Source of the DNA: Streptococcus pneumoniae
GTDB taxonomy: Bacteria; Bacillota; Bacilli; Lactobacillales; Streptococcaceae
NCBI RefSeq assembly: GCF_001113365.1
Contig: NZ_CKYA01000002.1
Location: 237,312 to 301,311 of the forward strand
Direction: 5' to 3'
Length of the DNA stretch: 64,000 nucleotides
A model generated the notes under the pieces. It was not told the DNA's origin. It saw only the letters and a list, made by a program, of their open reading frames with translations, and did not search any database. The translations under genes and the position numbers were made by a program. Of the stretch, positions 43,404-51,827 are shown piece after piece; position 1 is the first letter of the stretch, and every line of letters starts with the position of its first letter.

Positions 43404-44894
43404 ATGTCAACAGAACATATGGAAGAACTAAATGACCAGCAGATCGTTCGCCGTGAAAAAATGGCTGCGCTCCGTGAACAAGGAATCGATCCCTTTGGAA
43501 AACGCTTTGAACGCACTGCAAATTCACAAGAATTAAAAGATAAATTTGCTGACCTCGATAAAGAACAATTACATGATAAAAACGAAACAGCTACTATCGC
43601 AGGACGCTTGGTAACCAAACGTGGTAAAGGTAAAGTAGGTTTTGCCCACCTTCAAGACCGTGAAGGTCAAATCCAGATCTACGTTCGTAAGGATGCTGTC
43701 GGTGAAGAAAACTACGAAATCTTCAAAAAAGCAGACCTTGGTGACTTCCTTGGTGTCGAAGGTGAAGTGATGCGTACGGATATGGGAGAACTCTCTATCA
43801 AGGCTACTCACATCACACACTTGTCTAAGGCTCTTCGTCCTCTTCCTGAGAAATTCCATGGTTTGACAGACGTTGAGACAATTTACCGTAAACGTTACCT
43901 TGACTTGATTTCTAACCGTGAAAGCTTTGAACGCTTTGTCACTCGTTCAAAAATCATCTCTGAAATCCGTCGTTACCTTGACCAAAAAGGTTTCCTTGAA
44001 GTGGAAACACCTGTTCTTCACAACGAAGCTGGTGGTGCTTCTGCCCGTCCATTTATCACCCACCACAATGCCCAAAACATTGACATGGTGCTTCGTATCG
44101 CGACTGAGCTTCACTTGAAACGCCTTATCGTTGGCGGTATGGAACGCGTTTATGAAATTGGCCGTATCTTCCGTAACGAAGGAATGGATGCTACTCACAA
44201 CCCTGAGTTCACTTCTATCGAAGTTTACCAAGCATACGCAGACTTCCAAGATATCATGGACTTGACGGAAGGCATTATCCAACATGCTGCTAAAGCTGTT
44301 AAAGGTGATGGTCCAGTCAACTATCAAGGTACTGAAATCAAGATTAACGAACCATTTAAACGTGTTCATATGGTGGATGCTATCAAAGAAATTACTGGTG
44401 TCGATTTCTGGCAAGATATGACTTTGGAAGAAGCTAAAGCTATCGCTGCTGAGAAGAAAGTTCCAGTTGAGAGACACTACACTGAGGTTGGTCACATTAT
44501 CAATGCCTTCTTTGAAGAGTTTGTTGAAGAAACCTTGATCCAACCAACCTTTGTCTATGGACATCCAGTAGCTGTATCTCCACTGGCTAAGAAAAATCCT
44601 GAAGACCAACGCTTTACTGACCGTTTCGAGCTCTTCATCATGACTAAGGAGTACGGTAATGCCTTTACTGAGCTCAACGATCCAATCGACCAGCTTAGCC
44701 GTTTTGAAGCCCAAGCTAAAGCCAAAGAACTTGGTGACGATGAAGCGACCGGTATCGACTATGACTACATCGAGGCTCTTGAATACGGTATGCCACCAAC
44801 AGGTGGTTTGGGAATCGGTATCGACCGTCTCTGCATGCTCCTCACTGATACAACAACTATCCGTGATGTATTGCTCTTCCCAACAATGAAATAA
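43404..44894 (+). CDS. lysS: Lysyl-tRNA synthetase, class II
   Basis: 496 residues. N-terminal OB-fold anticodon-binding domain (about 55-150, IAGRLVTKRGKGKVGF), then the class II core with motif 1 (FLEVETPVLHNEAGGASARPF), motif 2 (RIFRNEGMDATHNPEFTSIE) and motif 3 (GGLGIGIDRLCMLL). Charges tRNA-Lys. Start ATG after AGGAGG. Codon use indicates high expression. Confidence 0.98.
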   Translation: MSTEHMEELNDQQIVRREKMAALREQGIDPFGKRFERTANSQELKDKFADLDKEQLHDKNETATIAGRLVTKRGKGKVGFAHLQDREGQIQIYVRKDAVGEENYEIFKKADLGDFLGVEGEVMRTDMGELSIKATHITHLSKALRPLPEKFHGLTDVETIYRKRYLDLISNRESFERFVTRSKIISEIRRYLDQKGFLEVETPVLHNEAGGASARPFITHHNAQNIDMVLRIATELHLKRLIVGGMERVYEIGRIFRNEGMDATHNPEFTSIEVYQAYADFQDIMDLTEGIIQHAAKAVKGDGPVNYQGTEIKINEPFKRVHMVDAIKEITGVDFWQDMTLEEAKAIAAEKKVPVERHYTEVGHIINAFFEEFVEETLIQPTFVYGHPVAVSPLAKKNPEDQRFTDRFELFIMTKEYGNAFTELNDPIDQLSRFEAQAKAKELGDDEATGIDYDYIEALEYGMPPTGGLGIGIDRLCMLLTDTTTIRDVLLFPTMK

Positions 44895-44900
44895 GCTCTT

Positions 44901-44930
44901 ATCCTCTGGTACTTGCCAGGGGATTTTTTG
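44901..44930 (+). terminator. Terminator after lysS
   Basis: ATCCTCTGG (44901-44909) with CCAGGGGAT (44916-44924), one G-U pair, then TTTTTT. Confidence 0.8.
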
Positions 44931-44966
44931 ATTCAAAAAGAGACTGAATTTAAGGAGAAAATGAAG

Positions 44967-45146
44967 TATAGTGTATTGAAGTTGAAATAGTACACTTTGA
45001 TTTCTAAGATATTGTTAGAAATTGGTTTAAATTCCCTAATCAATTTGCGCATGTTTTATTTCATTTTACGATAGTACGCTGAAACTTTTCAAAAAGTACT
45101 AGAAATTGACTTGGATTCCCCAATTGATTTGTTCAGATTCACTATA
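44967..45146. mobile_element. MITE-like 180-bp element with TATAGTG ends
   Basis: The ends are inverted: TATAGTGTATTGAA at the left; the right end TTCAGATTCACTATA reads TATAGTGAATCTGAA on the other strand. Inside are two diverged direct copies, GAAATTGGTTTAAATTCCC at about 45017 and GAAATTGACTTGGATTCCCC at about 45104, each preceded by a TAGTAC-like block. No coding capacity. It is not BOX; I could not match it to RUP or SPRITE from memory. Confidence 0.5.
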
Positions 45147-45480
45147 AATAAAAAATTAATAAGTGGGATAGGAAGTTAGCGTCAACTAGGATAGTATCTT
45201 GCTTAAACAGTATATATGGGACTGATATAAGTCCATAGGCCCTATTAGAGGATGTTCTGGTGTCTTATTCACTTGTTTTTTTATAGCATTAGTAGATAGA
45301 ATCAGCAAATAAAAAAGTAGTTCAAATGCCTGGTAGCAAAAAATCTTAACGATTCACTTAATATAGACTAAAGTTTAGAGTTTAAGGAAAGTAGGGATAG
45401 TATATTGTATGAAAAAATAAGATGGTTTTTAAGCAAAACTCTTGAAAATGATTGAAAAAAGAGTTATTATAGTTGTATAG
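45147..45480. other. AT-rich gap upstream of lctO
   Basis: No gene, RNA motif or repeat recognised. It contains several short poly-A runs and leads into the lctO promoter region. Confidence 0.4.
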
Positions 45481-45483
45481 TAA

Positions 45484-45500
45484 AAAGCAAACGCTTACTT
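45484..45500 (+). promoter_or_regulatory. cre-like site upstream of lctO
   Basis: AAGCAAACGCTTACTT resembles a catabolite-responsive element with the central CG, 20-35 bp before the start codon and just after a TTGTATAGTA -10-like sequence. Only a partial consensus match. Confidence 0.35.
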
Positions 45501-45518
45501 AATCAAGGAGGACAGTTT

Positions 45519-46655
45519 ATGTCATACAAAACAAGCAATGCAGAAGGTCATGTAGATTTCATCAATACCTATGATTTGGAGCCCATGGCGCAAAAAGTGA
45601 TCCCTAAAGCAGCCTTTGGCTATATCGCCAGTGGGGCGGAAGATACTTTTACTTTACGTGAGAATATCCGTGCCTTTAACCACAAACTCATCGTTCCGCA
45701 TACACTTTGCAATGTTGAAAATCCAAGTACAGAGATTGAATTTGCAGGTGAAAAATTGTCTTCACCAATCATTATGGCGCCTGTTGCGGCCCATAAATTA
45801 GCGAATGAACAGGGTGAAGTGGCAACTGCGCGTGGTGTGCATGAGTTCGGTTCGCTTTATACAACTAGCTCTTACTCTACTGTCGACCTTCCAGAAATTA
45901 CGGAAGCCCTTCAAGGGACACCACATTGGTTCCAGTTTTACTTTAGTAAGGATGACGGTATCAACCGCCACATCATGGACCGTGTGAAGGCTGAAGGTTA
46001 TAAAGCTATTGTCTTGACGGCAGATGCTACTGTAGGGGGTAATCGTGAAGTGGATAAGCGTAATGGGTTTGTCTTCCCAGTTGGCATGCCGATTGTTGAA
46101 GAATACCTGCCAGAAGGTGCTGGTAAATCAATGGACTTTGTTTACAAATCAGCTAAACAACGCTTGTCTCCACGCGATGTAGAATTTATCGCTGAATACT
46201 CAGGACTTCCTGTCTATGTCAAGGGACCACAATGCCGTGAGGACGTTGAACGTTCGCTTGCTGCAGGAGCTTCTGGTATCTGGGTAACCAACCACGGTGG
46301 TCGTCAAATCGACGGTGGACCAGCTGCCTTTGACTCGCTTCAAGAAGTGGCAGAAGCAGTTGATAAACGTGTGCCAATTGTCTTTGACTCTGGTGTTCGT
46401 CGTGGTCAACATGTCTTTAAAGCCTTGGCTTCAGGAGCAGACTTAGTAGCTATTGGTCGCCCGGTTATCTATGGCTTGGCTCTCGGCGGTAGTGTTGGTG
46501 TGCGTCAAGTCTTTGAACACTTGAATGCGGAATTGAAGACAGTCATGCAGTTGTCTGGAACCCAGACTATTGAAGATGTCAAACACTTCAAGCTTCGTCA
46601 CAACCCATACAACCCAACCTTCCCAGTTGACCCACGCGACTTAAAATTGTATTGA
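45519..46655 (+). CDS. lctO: L-lactate oxidase
   Basis: 378 residues, FMN-dependent alpha-hydroxy-acid oxidase. Visible: GYIASGAEDTFTLREN, YFSKDDG, the catalytic histidine in WVTNHGGRQIDGGPAAFD, and DSGVRRGQHVFKALASGAD for FMN phosphate. It oxidises L-lactate with O2 to pyruvate and H2O2. Together with spxB in the same window this gives the cell its two peroxide-forming enzymes. Monocistronic, with its own terminator. Confidence 0.95.
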   Translation: MSYKTSNAEGHVDFINTYDLEPMAQKVIPKAAFGYIASGAEDTFTLRENIRAFNHKLIVPHTLCNVENPSTEIEFAGEKLSSPIIMAPVAAHKLANEQGEVATARGVHEFGSLYTTSSYSTVDLPEITEALQGTPHWFQFYFSKDDGINRHIMDRVKAEGYKAIVLTADATVGGNREVDKRNGFVFPVGMPIVEEYLPEGAGKSMDFVYKSAKQRLSPRDVEFIAEYSGLPVYVKGPQCREDVERSLAAGASGIWVTNHGGRQIDGGPAAFDSLQEVAEAVDKRVPIVFDSGVRRGQHVFKALASGADLVAIGRPVIYGLALGGSVGVRQVFEHLNAELKTVMQLSGTQTIEDVKHFKLRHNPYNPTFPVDPRDLKLY

Positions 46656-46667
46656 TAAAACAGCTTG

Positions 46668-46691
46668 CCTCCACTTGATGTGGAGGTTTTT
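46668..46691 (+). terminator. Terminator after lctO
   Basis: CCTCCAC (46668-46674) with GTGGAGG (46680-46686), then TTTTT. Confidence 0.85.
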
Positions 46692-46756
46692 CTTCGTGTA
46701 TTGGAAGAATAAATCGCTATCAAAAACTATATGAAAATATTTTTCGGTCAAATATC

Positions 46757-46785
46757 TTGCTAGGGCTTTCATTTTTTGCTATACT
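46757..46785 (+). promoter_or_regulatory. Promoter of thiamine operon 1
   Basis: TTGCTA (46757-46762), 17-bp spacer, TGCTATACT (hexamer 46780-46785). Confidence 0.75.
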
Positions 46786-46805
46786 GGTGCAGTAATTAAA
46801 TAATA

Positions 46806-46882
46806 AAGACATTTGGGGTGCTTTAGGCTGAGATGATACCCATTGAACCTGATACAGTTAAGACTGGCGAAGGGAAATGTGA
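46806..46882 (+). ncRNA. TPP riboswitch 1 (THI element)
   Basis: GACATTTGGGGTGC, GGCTGAGATGATACCC, GAACCTGATACAGTTA, GACTGGCGAAGGGAAATGT: all THI-box blocks are present. The P1 stem is ACATTT/AAATGT. A terminator at 46929-46962 can act as expression platform. Confidence 0.95.
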
Positions 46883-46928
46883 ACAGTTTTTTTCGTATGG
46901 CGAAATGAACGATCTAATCTTGTAAGTC

Positions 46929-46962
46929 AACTCTAATTCTTGATTGTAATTGGAGTTTTTTT
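46929..46962 (+). terminator. Riboswitch-controlled terminator 1
   Basis: AACTCTAATT (46929-46938) with AATTGGAGTT (46948-46957), then a T-run. Confidence 0.85.
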
Positions 46963-47108
46963 GTTTATATAAACTGGATAGTCTTGTTTAGGTAGCTCTC
47001 TGCAAATACCCTCGGTGTTCTTTAAAAGGATCAAGTGAAACTAGGATTTTGCTTGGTATCTCTTGGTATTTTATTGATTACTAAGGAGTAAAGAGAGGAA
47101 AAATAAAT

Positions 47109-47777
47109 ATGGAAACACAGGTTTATGTATTTGAGCCAGGTTTGACTGTTGGAGAATTATTAAAAAGCAGTCAGAAGGATTAGCAGGCTGCAATCAATCA
47201 TCGTTTTGTCAAGGAACTTTTTGCGGGGACAATTGAGAATAAGGTCTTAAAAGAATACCTAATTCAAGATTATCACTTCTTTGATGCCTTCCTATCCATG
47301 TTGGGTGCCTGCGTAGCCCACGCAGACCAGCTTGAATCCAAGCTTCGTTTTGCCAAGCAACTAGGCTTTCTTGAAGCAGATGAAGATGGTTATTTCCAAA
47401 AGACTTTTAAAGAATTAAAAGTAGCAGAGAATGACTATCTGGAAGTGACCTTGCATCCTGTAACAAAAGCCTTTCAGGATCTAATGTATTCGGCAGTGGC
47501 TTCATCAGACTATGCCCATCTTTTGGTCATGCTGGTCATTGCAGAAGGTCTCTATTTAGACTGGGGTTCTAAAGATCTGCCTATATCTGAAGGCTATATT
47601 CATTCGGAATGGATCAATTTACACAGAGGTCCTTTCTTTGCAGAGTGGGTTCAATTTCTGGTTGACGAACTTAATCGTATCGGGAAAAATCGAGAAGATT
47701 TGACAGAGCTTCAAGAACGCTGGAATCAAGCGGTCGCTTTAGAATTAGCCTTTTTTGATATTGGTTATGACGCCTAG
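47109..47777 (+). pseudogene. tenA: tenA1 (TenA_E type thiaminase-II family), nonsense mutation
   Basis: From ATG 47109 the frame reads METQVYVFEPGLTVGELL, then an in-frame TAG at 47181-47183 (codon 25) where Trp would fit (KD-W-QAAINHRFVKEL). After it the TenA fold continues without a break to the stop at 47775-47777: IENKVLKEYLIQDYHFFDAF and IAEGLYLDWGSK. The position of the catalytic Cys of TenA_C enzymes is taken by Glu (VIAEGLYLDWG), which marks the TenA_E group that acts on amino-HMP derivatives. The next in-frame ATG (47298) would give only 159 residues, lacking the N-terminal substrate-binding part. Confidence 0.8.
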
Positions 47778-47906
47778 AGAAAGTTTAGGATATTTACAAA
47801 TTTGATGAGGTAAATCATTCAATGTAAATGAAAAAAATTTCTTAACAAAAGATAGAGATAAATCGAAATCAGTATATCGTATAAAGTGAAAAGGAAGGAT
47901 TTCAAT

Positions 47907-48689
47907 ATGACAAGTTTAAAATTATTAAAAGAAAAAGCACCTTTGGTCATTTGCATAACCAATGATGTAGTAAAAAATTTCACAGCAAATGGATTAGTAG
48001 CACTGGGTGCCTCACCAGCTATGAGCGAGTACCCAGCAGACTTAGAAGATCTATTAAAATATGCTGGAGGATTATTGATTAACATTGGGACTTTAACGGA
48101 TGATAATTGGAAGCTGTACCAAGAGGCATTAAAAATTGCTGAAAAATATAATGTACCTGCAGTATTAGATCCAGTAGCTTGTGGAGCAGGATCTTATAGA
48201 AAAAAAGTATCCGAAGATTTAATCAACAATTACAAACTAGCTGCGATTAGGGGGAATGCTGGAGAGATTGCTTCTTTAGTAGGTATAAATGTGGCATCTA
48301 AAGGAGTAGATAGTGCTGGCGTAGATAATATTGACGAAATTGCTCTAGCAGCAAACGCTAAGTTTCATATTCCAATAGTAGTAACAGGTGAAGTGGATGC
48401 TATTGCGGTAAATGGAGAAGTGGTAACGATTCATAATGGTAGTGCCATGATGCCAAAAGTTATTGGGACAGGATGCTTATTAGGTGCTGTAATAGCAAGC
48501 TTTATCGGACTTGAAAAAGGTCAAGAATTGAAATCATTAGAAACAGCAATGTTGGTTTACAATATCGCTGGAGAAATGGCAGAAAAACGCCCCAATGGGC
48601 ATCTTCCTGGGACATTTAAAGTTGAATTTATAAATGCCTTATATGAGATTACAGATGAAGATGTAAAGGAATTCAAAAGAGTGAAGTAA
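47907..48689 (+). CDS. thiM: Hydroxyethylthiazole kinase, copy 1
   Basis: 260 residues from ATG 47907, nine bases after AAGGAAGG. Ribokinase-like ThiM: ICITNDVVKNFTANGLVALG, LDPVACGAG, RGNAGEIASL and the GTGCLLGA motif with the usual ThiM cysteine. Phosphorylates the thiazole moiety for thiamine salvage. Its DNA is noticeably more AT-rich than the second thiM, suggesting a different source. Followed directly by thiE1. Confidence 0.93.
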   Translation: MTSLKLLKEKAPLVICITNDVVKNFTANGLVALGASPAMSEYPADLEDLLKYAGGLLINIGTLTDDNWKLYQEALKIAEKYNVPAVLDPVACGAGSYRKKVSEDLINNYKLAAIRGNAGEIASLVGINVASKGVDSAGVDNIDEIALAANAKFHIPIVVTGEVDAIAVNGEVVTIHNGSAMMPKVIGTGCLLGAVIASFIGLEKGQELKSLETAMLVYNIAGEMAEKRPNGHLPGTFKVEFINALYEITDEDVKEFKRVK

Positions 48690-48690
48690 A

Positions 48691-49320
48691 ATGTTTCATA
48701 AAGAATTACTAAAACTATATTTTATTTGTGGAACGACTACTTGCCAAGGTAAAGATCTATATAGAGTCGTTGAGGAAGCCTTAAAAGGTGGTATAACCTT
48801 ATTTCAATTTCGTGAAAAAGGGGAGGGAGCCTTAGAAGGTAAAGAAAAAGTCGAAGTAGCAATTAAACTACAGGATCTTTGTAAAAAATACAATGTTCCA
48901 TTTATCGTTAATGATGATATTGAGTTAGCATTAGAAATAGACGCTGATGGCGTACATGTAGGACAAGATGACCTTGGAGTTGATGAAATTAGAAAATTGA
49001 TGCCAGATAAAATAATTGGTCTTTCTATAAAAAACGAGGAAGAATTTCAACAATCAAAAGTTGAATATGTAGATTATGTTGGTGTTGGTCCTGTATTTGA
49101 TACCCAGTCAAAGGATGATGCTGGTGGTGCTATAGGTTATGAAGGTCTTAAATTGATGAGAAAACTATTGCCACAAATGCCCTTGGTTGCAATCGGTGGG
49201 ATACAGACGCAACATATTAAAGACATTATACAGACCAATATAGATGGTGTTTCAATCATTTCAGCAATATCGTATGCAAAAAATATAGAAAAAACTGTTC
49301 GGGAAATGAGTGAACAATAG
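48691..49320 (+). CDS. thiE: Thiamine-phosphate synthase, copy 1
   Basis: 209 residues, 1 bp after thiM1. TIM-barrel ThiE: YFICGTTTCQGKDLYRVVEE, FQFREKGEG, IVNDDIELALEIDADGVHVG, VGVGPVFDTQSKDDAGG and IGGIQTQHI. Joins HMP-PP and thiazole phosphate. AT-rich like thiM1. End of thiamine operon 1. Confidence 0.95.
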   Translation: MFHKELLKLYFICGTTTCQGKDLYRVVEEALKGGITLFQFREKGEGALEGKEKVEVAIKLQDLCKKYNVPFIVNDDIELALEIDADGVHVGQDDLGVDEIRKLMPDKIIGLSIKNEEEFQQSKVEYVDYVGVGPVFDTQSKDDAGGAIGYEGLKLMRKLLPQMPLVAIGGIQTQHIKDIIQTNIDGVSIISAISYAKNIEKTVREMSEQ

Positions 49321-49518
49321 ATATCTATCCTTGGATTCTAAGTAAGTAGGATTTTCCTTTTTTAAAAAGCTATGTCCGGATTCATCTTGAATGGCTAATT
49401 CATCAAACAGGTCATTTGTTTTTTGCAAAAGAAAGATCTGCTGTCTTTGTGAGTGCAAGGCTATATTTCCAGTTCAATTTCTTGAACTAGTATAAAATGT
49501 GTGTTATAATAATCACAT
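49321..49518. other. Gap between thiE1 and the second riboswitch
   Basis: About 200 bp without a supported gene. The last part contains the promoter of thiamine operon 2. Confidence 0.4.
49482..49510 (+). promoter_or_regulatory. Promoter of thiamine operon 2
   Basis: TTGAAC (49482-49487), 17-bp spacer, TATAAT (49505-49510). Confidence 0.75.
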
Positions 49519-49533
49519 AATTAAATAATAAAG

Positions 49534-49606
49534 ACATTTGGGGTGCTTTAGGCTGAGATGATACCCATTGAACCTGATACAGTTAATACTGGCGAAGGGA
49601 AATGTG
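49534..49606 (+). ncRNA. TPP riboswitch 2 (THI element)
   Basis: The same THI blocks as copy 1, with GTTAATACTGGCGAAGGGAA. In the aptamer the only difference seen from copy 1 is G versus T in the AGACTGG/ATACTGG segment. Confidence 0.95.
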
Positions 49607-49653
49607 AAATGTTTTTTCGTATGTCGAAAAGAACGGTCTAATCTTGTAAGCTG

Positions 49654-49688
49654 AACTCTAATTCTCGTTTGTAATTGGAGTTTTTTTG
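49654..49688 (+). terminator. Riboswitch-controlled terminator 2
   Basis: AACTCTAATT (49654-49663) with AATTGGAGTT (49673-49682), then a T-run. Confidence 0.85.
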
Positions 49689-49718
49689 TTTATTAAAAGA
49701 GGATAGTCTGGACGTTAA

Positions 49719-49821
49719 TACTCAATGAAAATCAAAGAGCAAACTAGGAAACTGGCCGCAGGCTGTACTTGAGTACGGCAAGGCGACGTTGACGTGGTTT
49801 GAATTTGATTTTCGAAGAGTA
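49719..49821 (-). repeat. Short BOX element (A-C type, no boxB)
   Basis: 103 bp from TACTCAATGAAAATC to TTCGAAGAGTA with the core ACGGCAAGGCGACGTTGACG. About 45 bp shorter than the other copies, so the boxB module is missing. It sits between the riboswitch terminator and ykoE. Confidence 0.9.
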
Positions 49822-49879
49822 TAAGCCTTTTGGCAGCTCACCTTGAGCACCCCACTTTTCTTTAAAAAGGAGTTTTTTT

Positions 49880-50440
49880 ATGTTGAAAAAATGGCAGTTA
49901 AAAGATGTTATTTTGCTTGCTTTCTTGTCTATCTTTTTTGGTGGGGTTTTCGTTGGTTCAGGATATGTGTATAATATTCTCAGCCTACTCTTAACACCTC
50001 TTGGTTTACAGGCTTTTGCCAATGAAATCCTCTTTGGACTCTGGTGTATGGCTGCGCCCATTGCTGCCATCTTTGTTCCGAGAGTCGGAAGTGCGACGAT
50101 TGGAGAAGTGCTAGCTGCGCTTGCTGAAGTCCTTTATGGTAGCCAATTTGGTCTAGGAGCTCTTTTGTCTGGCTTGGTTCAAGGTTTGGGAAGTGAACTT
50201 GGTTTTATCGTAACTAGAAATCGCTATGAAAGTTGGCTCTCTCTAACTGCTAATAGTATTGGGATTACGCTTGTTAGCTTTGTCTATGAATACATTAAGT
50301 TAGGTTACTACGCCTTTTCTCTTCCGTTTGTCCTTTCCTTGCTTGTGGTACGTTTTATTTCTGTTTATTTCTTCTGTACCATTTTGGTTCGTGCCATTGT
50401 CAAACTCTATCATCAGTTTGCAACTGGAGGAAAGGCATAG
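49880..50440 (+). CDS. ykoE: ECF transporter S component, YkoE type (HMP/thiamine)
   Basis: 186 residues, about six membrane helices. YkoE-family features: LKDVILLAFLSIFFGGVFVG, FANEILFGLWCMAAPIAAIF and GEVLAALAEVLYGSQFG. Substrate-capture subunit, controlled by TPP riboswitch 2 and followed directly by the ECF ATPase and T component. Thiamine or its HMP precursor is the probable substrate. Confidence 0.92.
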   Translation: MLKKWQLKDVILLAFLSIFFGGVFVGSGYVYNILSLLLTPLGLQAFANEILFGLWCMAAPIAAIFVPRVGSATIGEVLAALAEVLYGSQFGLGALLSGLVQGLGSELGFIVTRNRYESWLSLTANSIGITLVSFVYEYIKLGYYAFSLPFVLSLLVVRFISVYFFCTILVRAIVKLYHQFATGGKA

Positions 50441-51826
50441 ATGGAGCTGGAATTACGGGAGATTCAGTCCCCAATTTTTTCGGAACCGCTTGATTTTACT
50501 TTTCATGCGCAAGCCTTTACCTTGTTAGTTGGGAGCAGTGGTTCAGGAAAATCCAGCCTCTTTCAAGTTATTGCCCAAGTTAGTTCTCTTCCCTATAGCG
50601 GTCAAGTACTGATAGATGGGAGCGAAGTCAGTCAGCTTTCTATCATCGAACGTGTCCAAACGGTTGGTATTCTCTTTCAAAATCCCAATCATCAGTTTAC
50701 CATGGAGAATTTGTTTGAGGAGCTGGTTTTTACCTTGGAAAATATTGGGCATCCCGTTCAGGAAATTGACTCTAAAATAGCAGAGGTTGTCCAGCAATGT
50801 CGTTGCAAGGACATCTTGCACCGTCCAATTCATCACTTATCAGGTGGGGAAAAGCAAAAGGCTGCTTTGGCTGTTCTCTTTGCTATGAATCCTAGGGTCT
50901 ATCTTTTGGATGAGCCCTTTGCTTCCATTGATCGCAAGAGTAGGATAGAGATATTGGAGATTCTAAAAGAGTTGGTCTCTAATGGGAAGACAGTTATTTT
51001 GTGCGACCATGATTTATCTGATTATGAAGCCTATATCGACCATATGGTGGAGCTAAGAGACGGACAACTAAGGGAAGTGTTTCAAATCCCTACCTCTGAT
51101 ATGACCCAGGTTACTTCAAAGGAAGTTGCTTCTAGTCCAGAACTATTCCATATGGATCGAATGACTTGTGAGCTGGATAAGCGCTCCCTCTTTTCGATTG
51201 CGGATTTTACATTTTACCAAGGAATTTCCTGTATCTTGGGTGACAATGGTGTCGGGAAATCAACCCTCTTTCGGTCTATTCTTCAATTTCAAAAGTATAA
51301 AGGACGAATTACTTGGAGGGGGACAGTCCTGAAAAAGAAAAAGAGCTTGTATCATGACCTGACGGGTGTTGTTCAGGAAGCTGAGAAGCAGTTTATCAGA
51401 GCCAGTCTGCGAGAAGAACTGCAATTAGATGGACCTGATTCTGAAAGAAATCAACGAATTTTCCAAGCTTTACGATATTTTGATTTGGAGCAGGCACTCG
51501 ATAAGAGTCCCTATCAATTAAGTGGTGGCCAGCAAAAGATTCTTCAGCTCTTGACCATCTTGACCAGCAAGGCTTCTGTGATCTTGCTAGATGAACCTTT
51601 TGCAGGTTTGGATGATAGAGCCTGCCATTATTTTTGTCATTGGATTCTGGAGGAGAGAAATCAAGGAAGAAGTTTTCTGATCATTAGCCATCGTTTGGAT
51701 CCCTTGATCTCTGTGGTTGATTATTGGATTGAGATGACTAGTCAGGGTCTTCGTCATGTGAAAGAAGTGACCATTACCAAACCACTTACATCTCAGAGTA
51801 GCAATATCCAAGGGGAGGTGAGATAG
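50441..51826 (+). CDS. ykoD: ECF transporter ATPase with two ABC domains (YkoD)
   Basis: 461 residues, two fused ATPase domains. Domain 1: Walker A GSSGSGKSS, signature HLSGGEKQK, Walker B YLLDEPFASID. Domain 2: Walker A GDNGVGKST, signature QLSGGQQKI, Walker B ILLDEPFAGLD. Starts directly after the ykoE stop codon. Powers the YkoE/ThiW uptake system. Confidence 0.93.
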   Translation: MELELREIQSPIFSEPLDFTFHAQAFTLLVGSSGSGKSSLFQVIAQVSSLPYSGQVLIDGSEVSQLSIIERVQTVGILFQNPNHQFTMENLFEELVFTLENIGHPVQEIDSKIAEVVQQCRCKDILHRPIHHLSGGEKQKAALAVLFAMNPRVYLLDEPFASIDRKSRIEILEILKELVSNGKTVILCDHDLSDYEAYIDHMVELRDGQLREVFQIPTSDMTQVTSKEVASSPELFHMDRMTCELDKRSLFSIADFTFYQGISCILGDNGVGKSTLFRSILQFQKYKGRITWRGTVLKKKKSLYHDLTGVVQEAEKQFIRASLREELQLDGPDSERNQRIFQALRYFDLEQALDKSPYQLSGGQQKILQLLTILTSKASVILLDEPFAGLDDRACHYFCHWILEERNQGRSFLIISHRLDPLISVVDYWIEMTSQGLRHVKEVTITKPLTSQSSNIQGEVR

Positions 51827-51827
51827 T

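Larger units (their letters stand above)
46794..46967 (+). repeat. Riboswitch direct repeat, copy 1
   Basis: This 174-bp block, TPP riboswitch plus terminator, recurs at 49519-49692 with only about a dozen differences, most of them in the part after the aptamer. Confidence 0.85.
49519..49692 (+). repeat. Riboswitch direct repeat, copy 2
   Basis: Second copy of the 174-bp riboswitch-terminator block. The pair flanks tenA1-thiM1-thiE1. Confidence 0.85.

Noticed and set aside
43947..44936. 329-codon open frame on the minus strand
   Set aside because: It lies wholly antisense to lysS, a strongly codon-biased gene, which commonly yields long shadow frames. No ribosome binding site and no recognisable domain.
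44967..45146. Decayed transposase in the lysS-lctO gap
   Set aside because: No frame in this stretch shows transposase-like text; only the inverted ends and internal repeats are supported.
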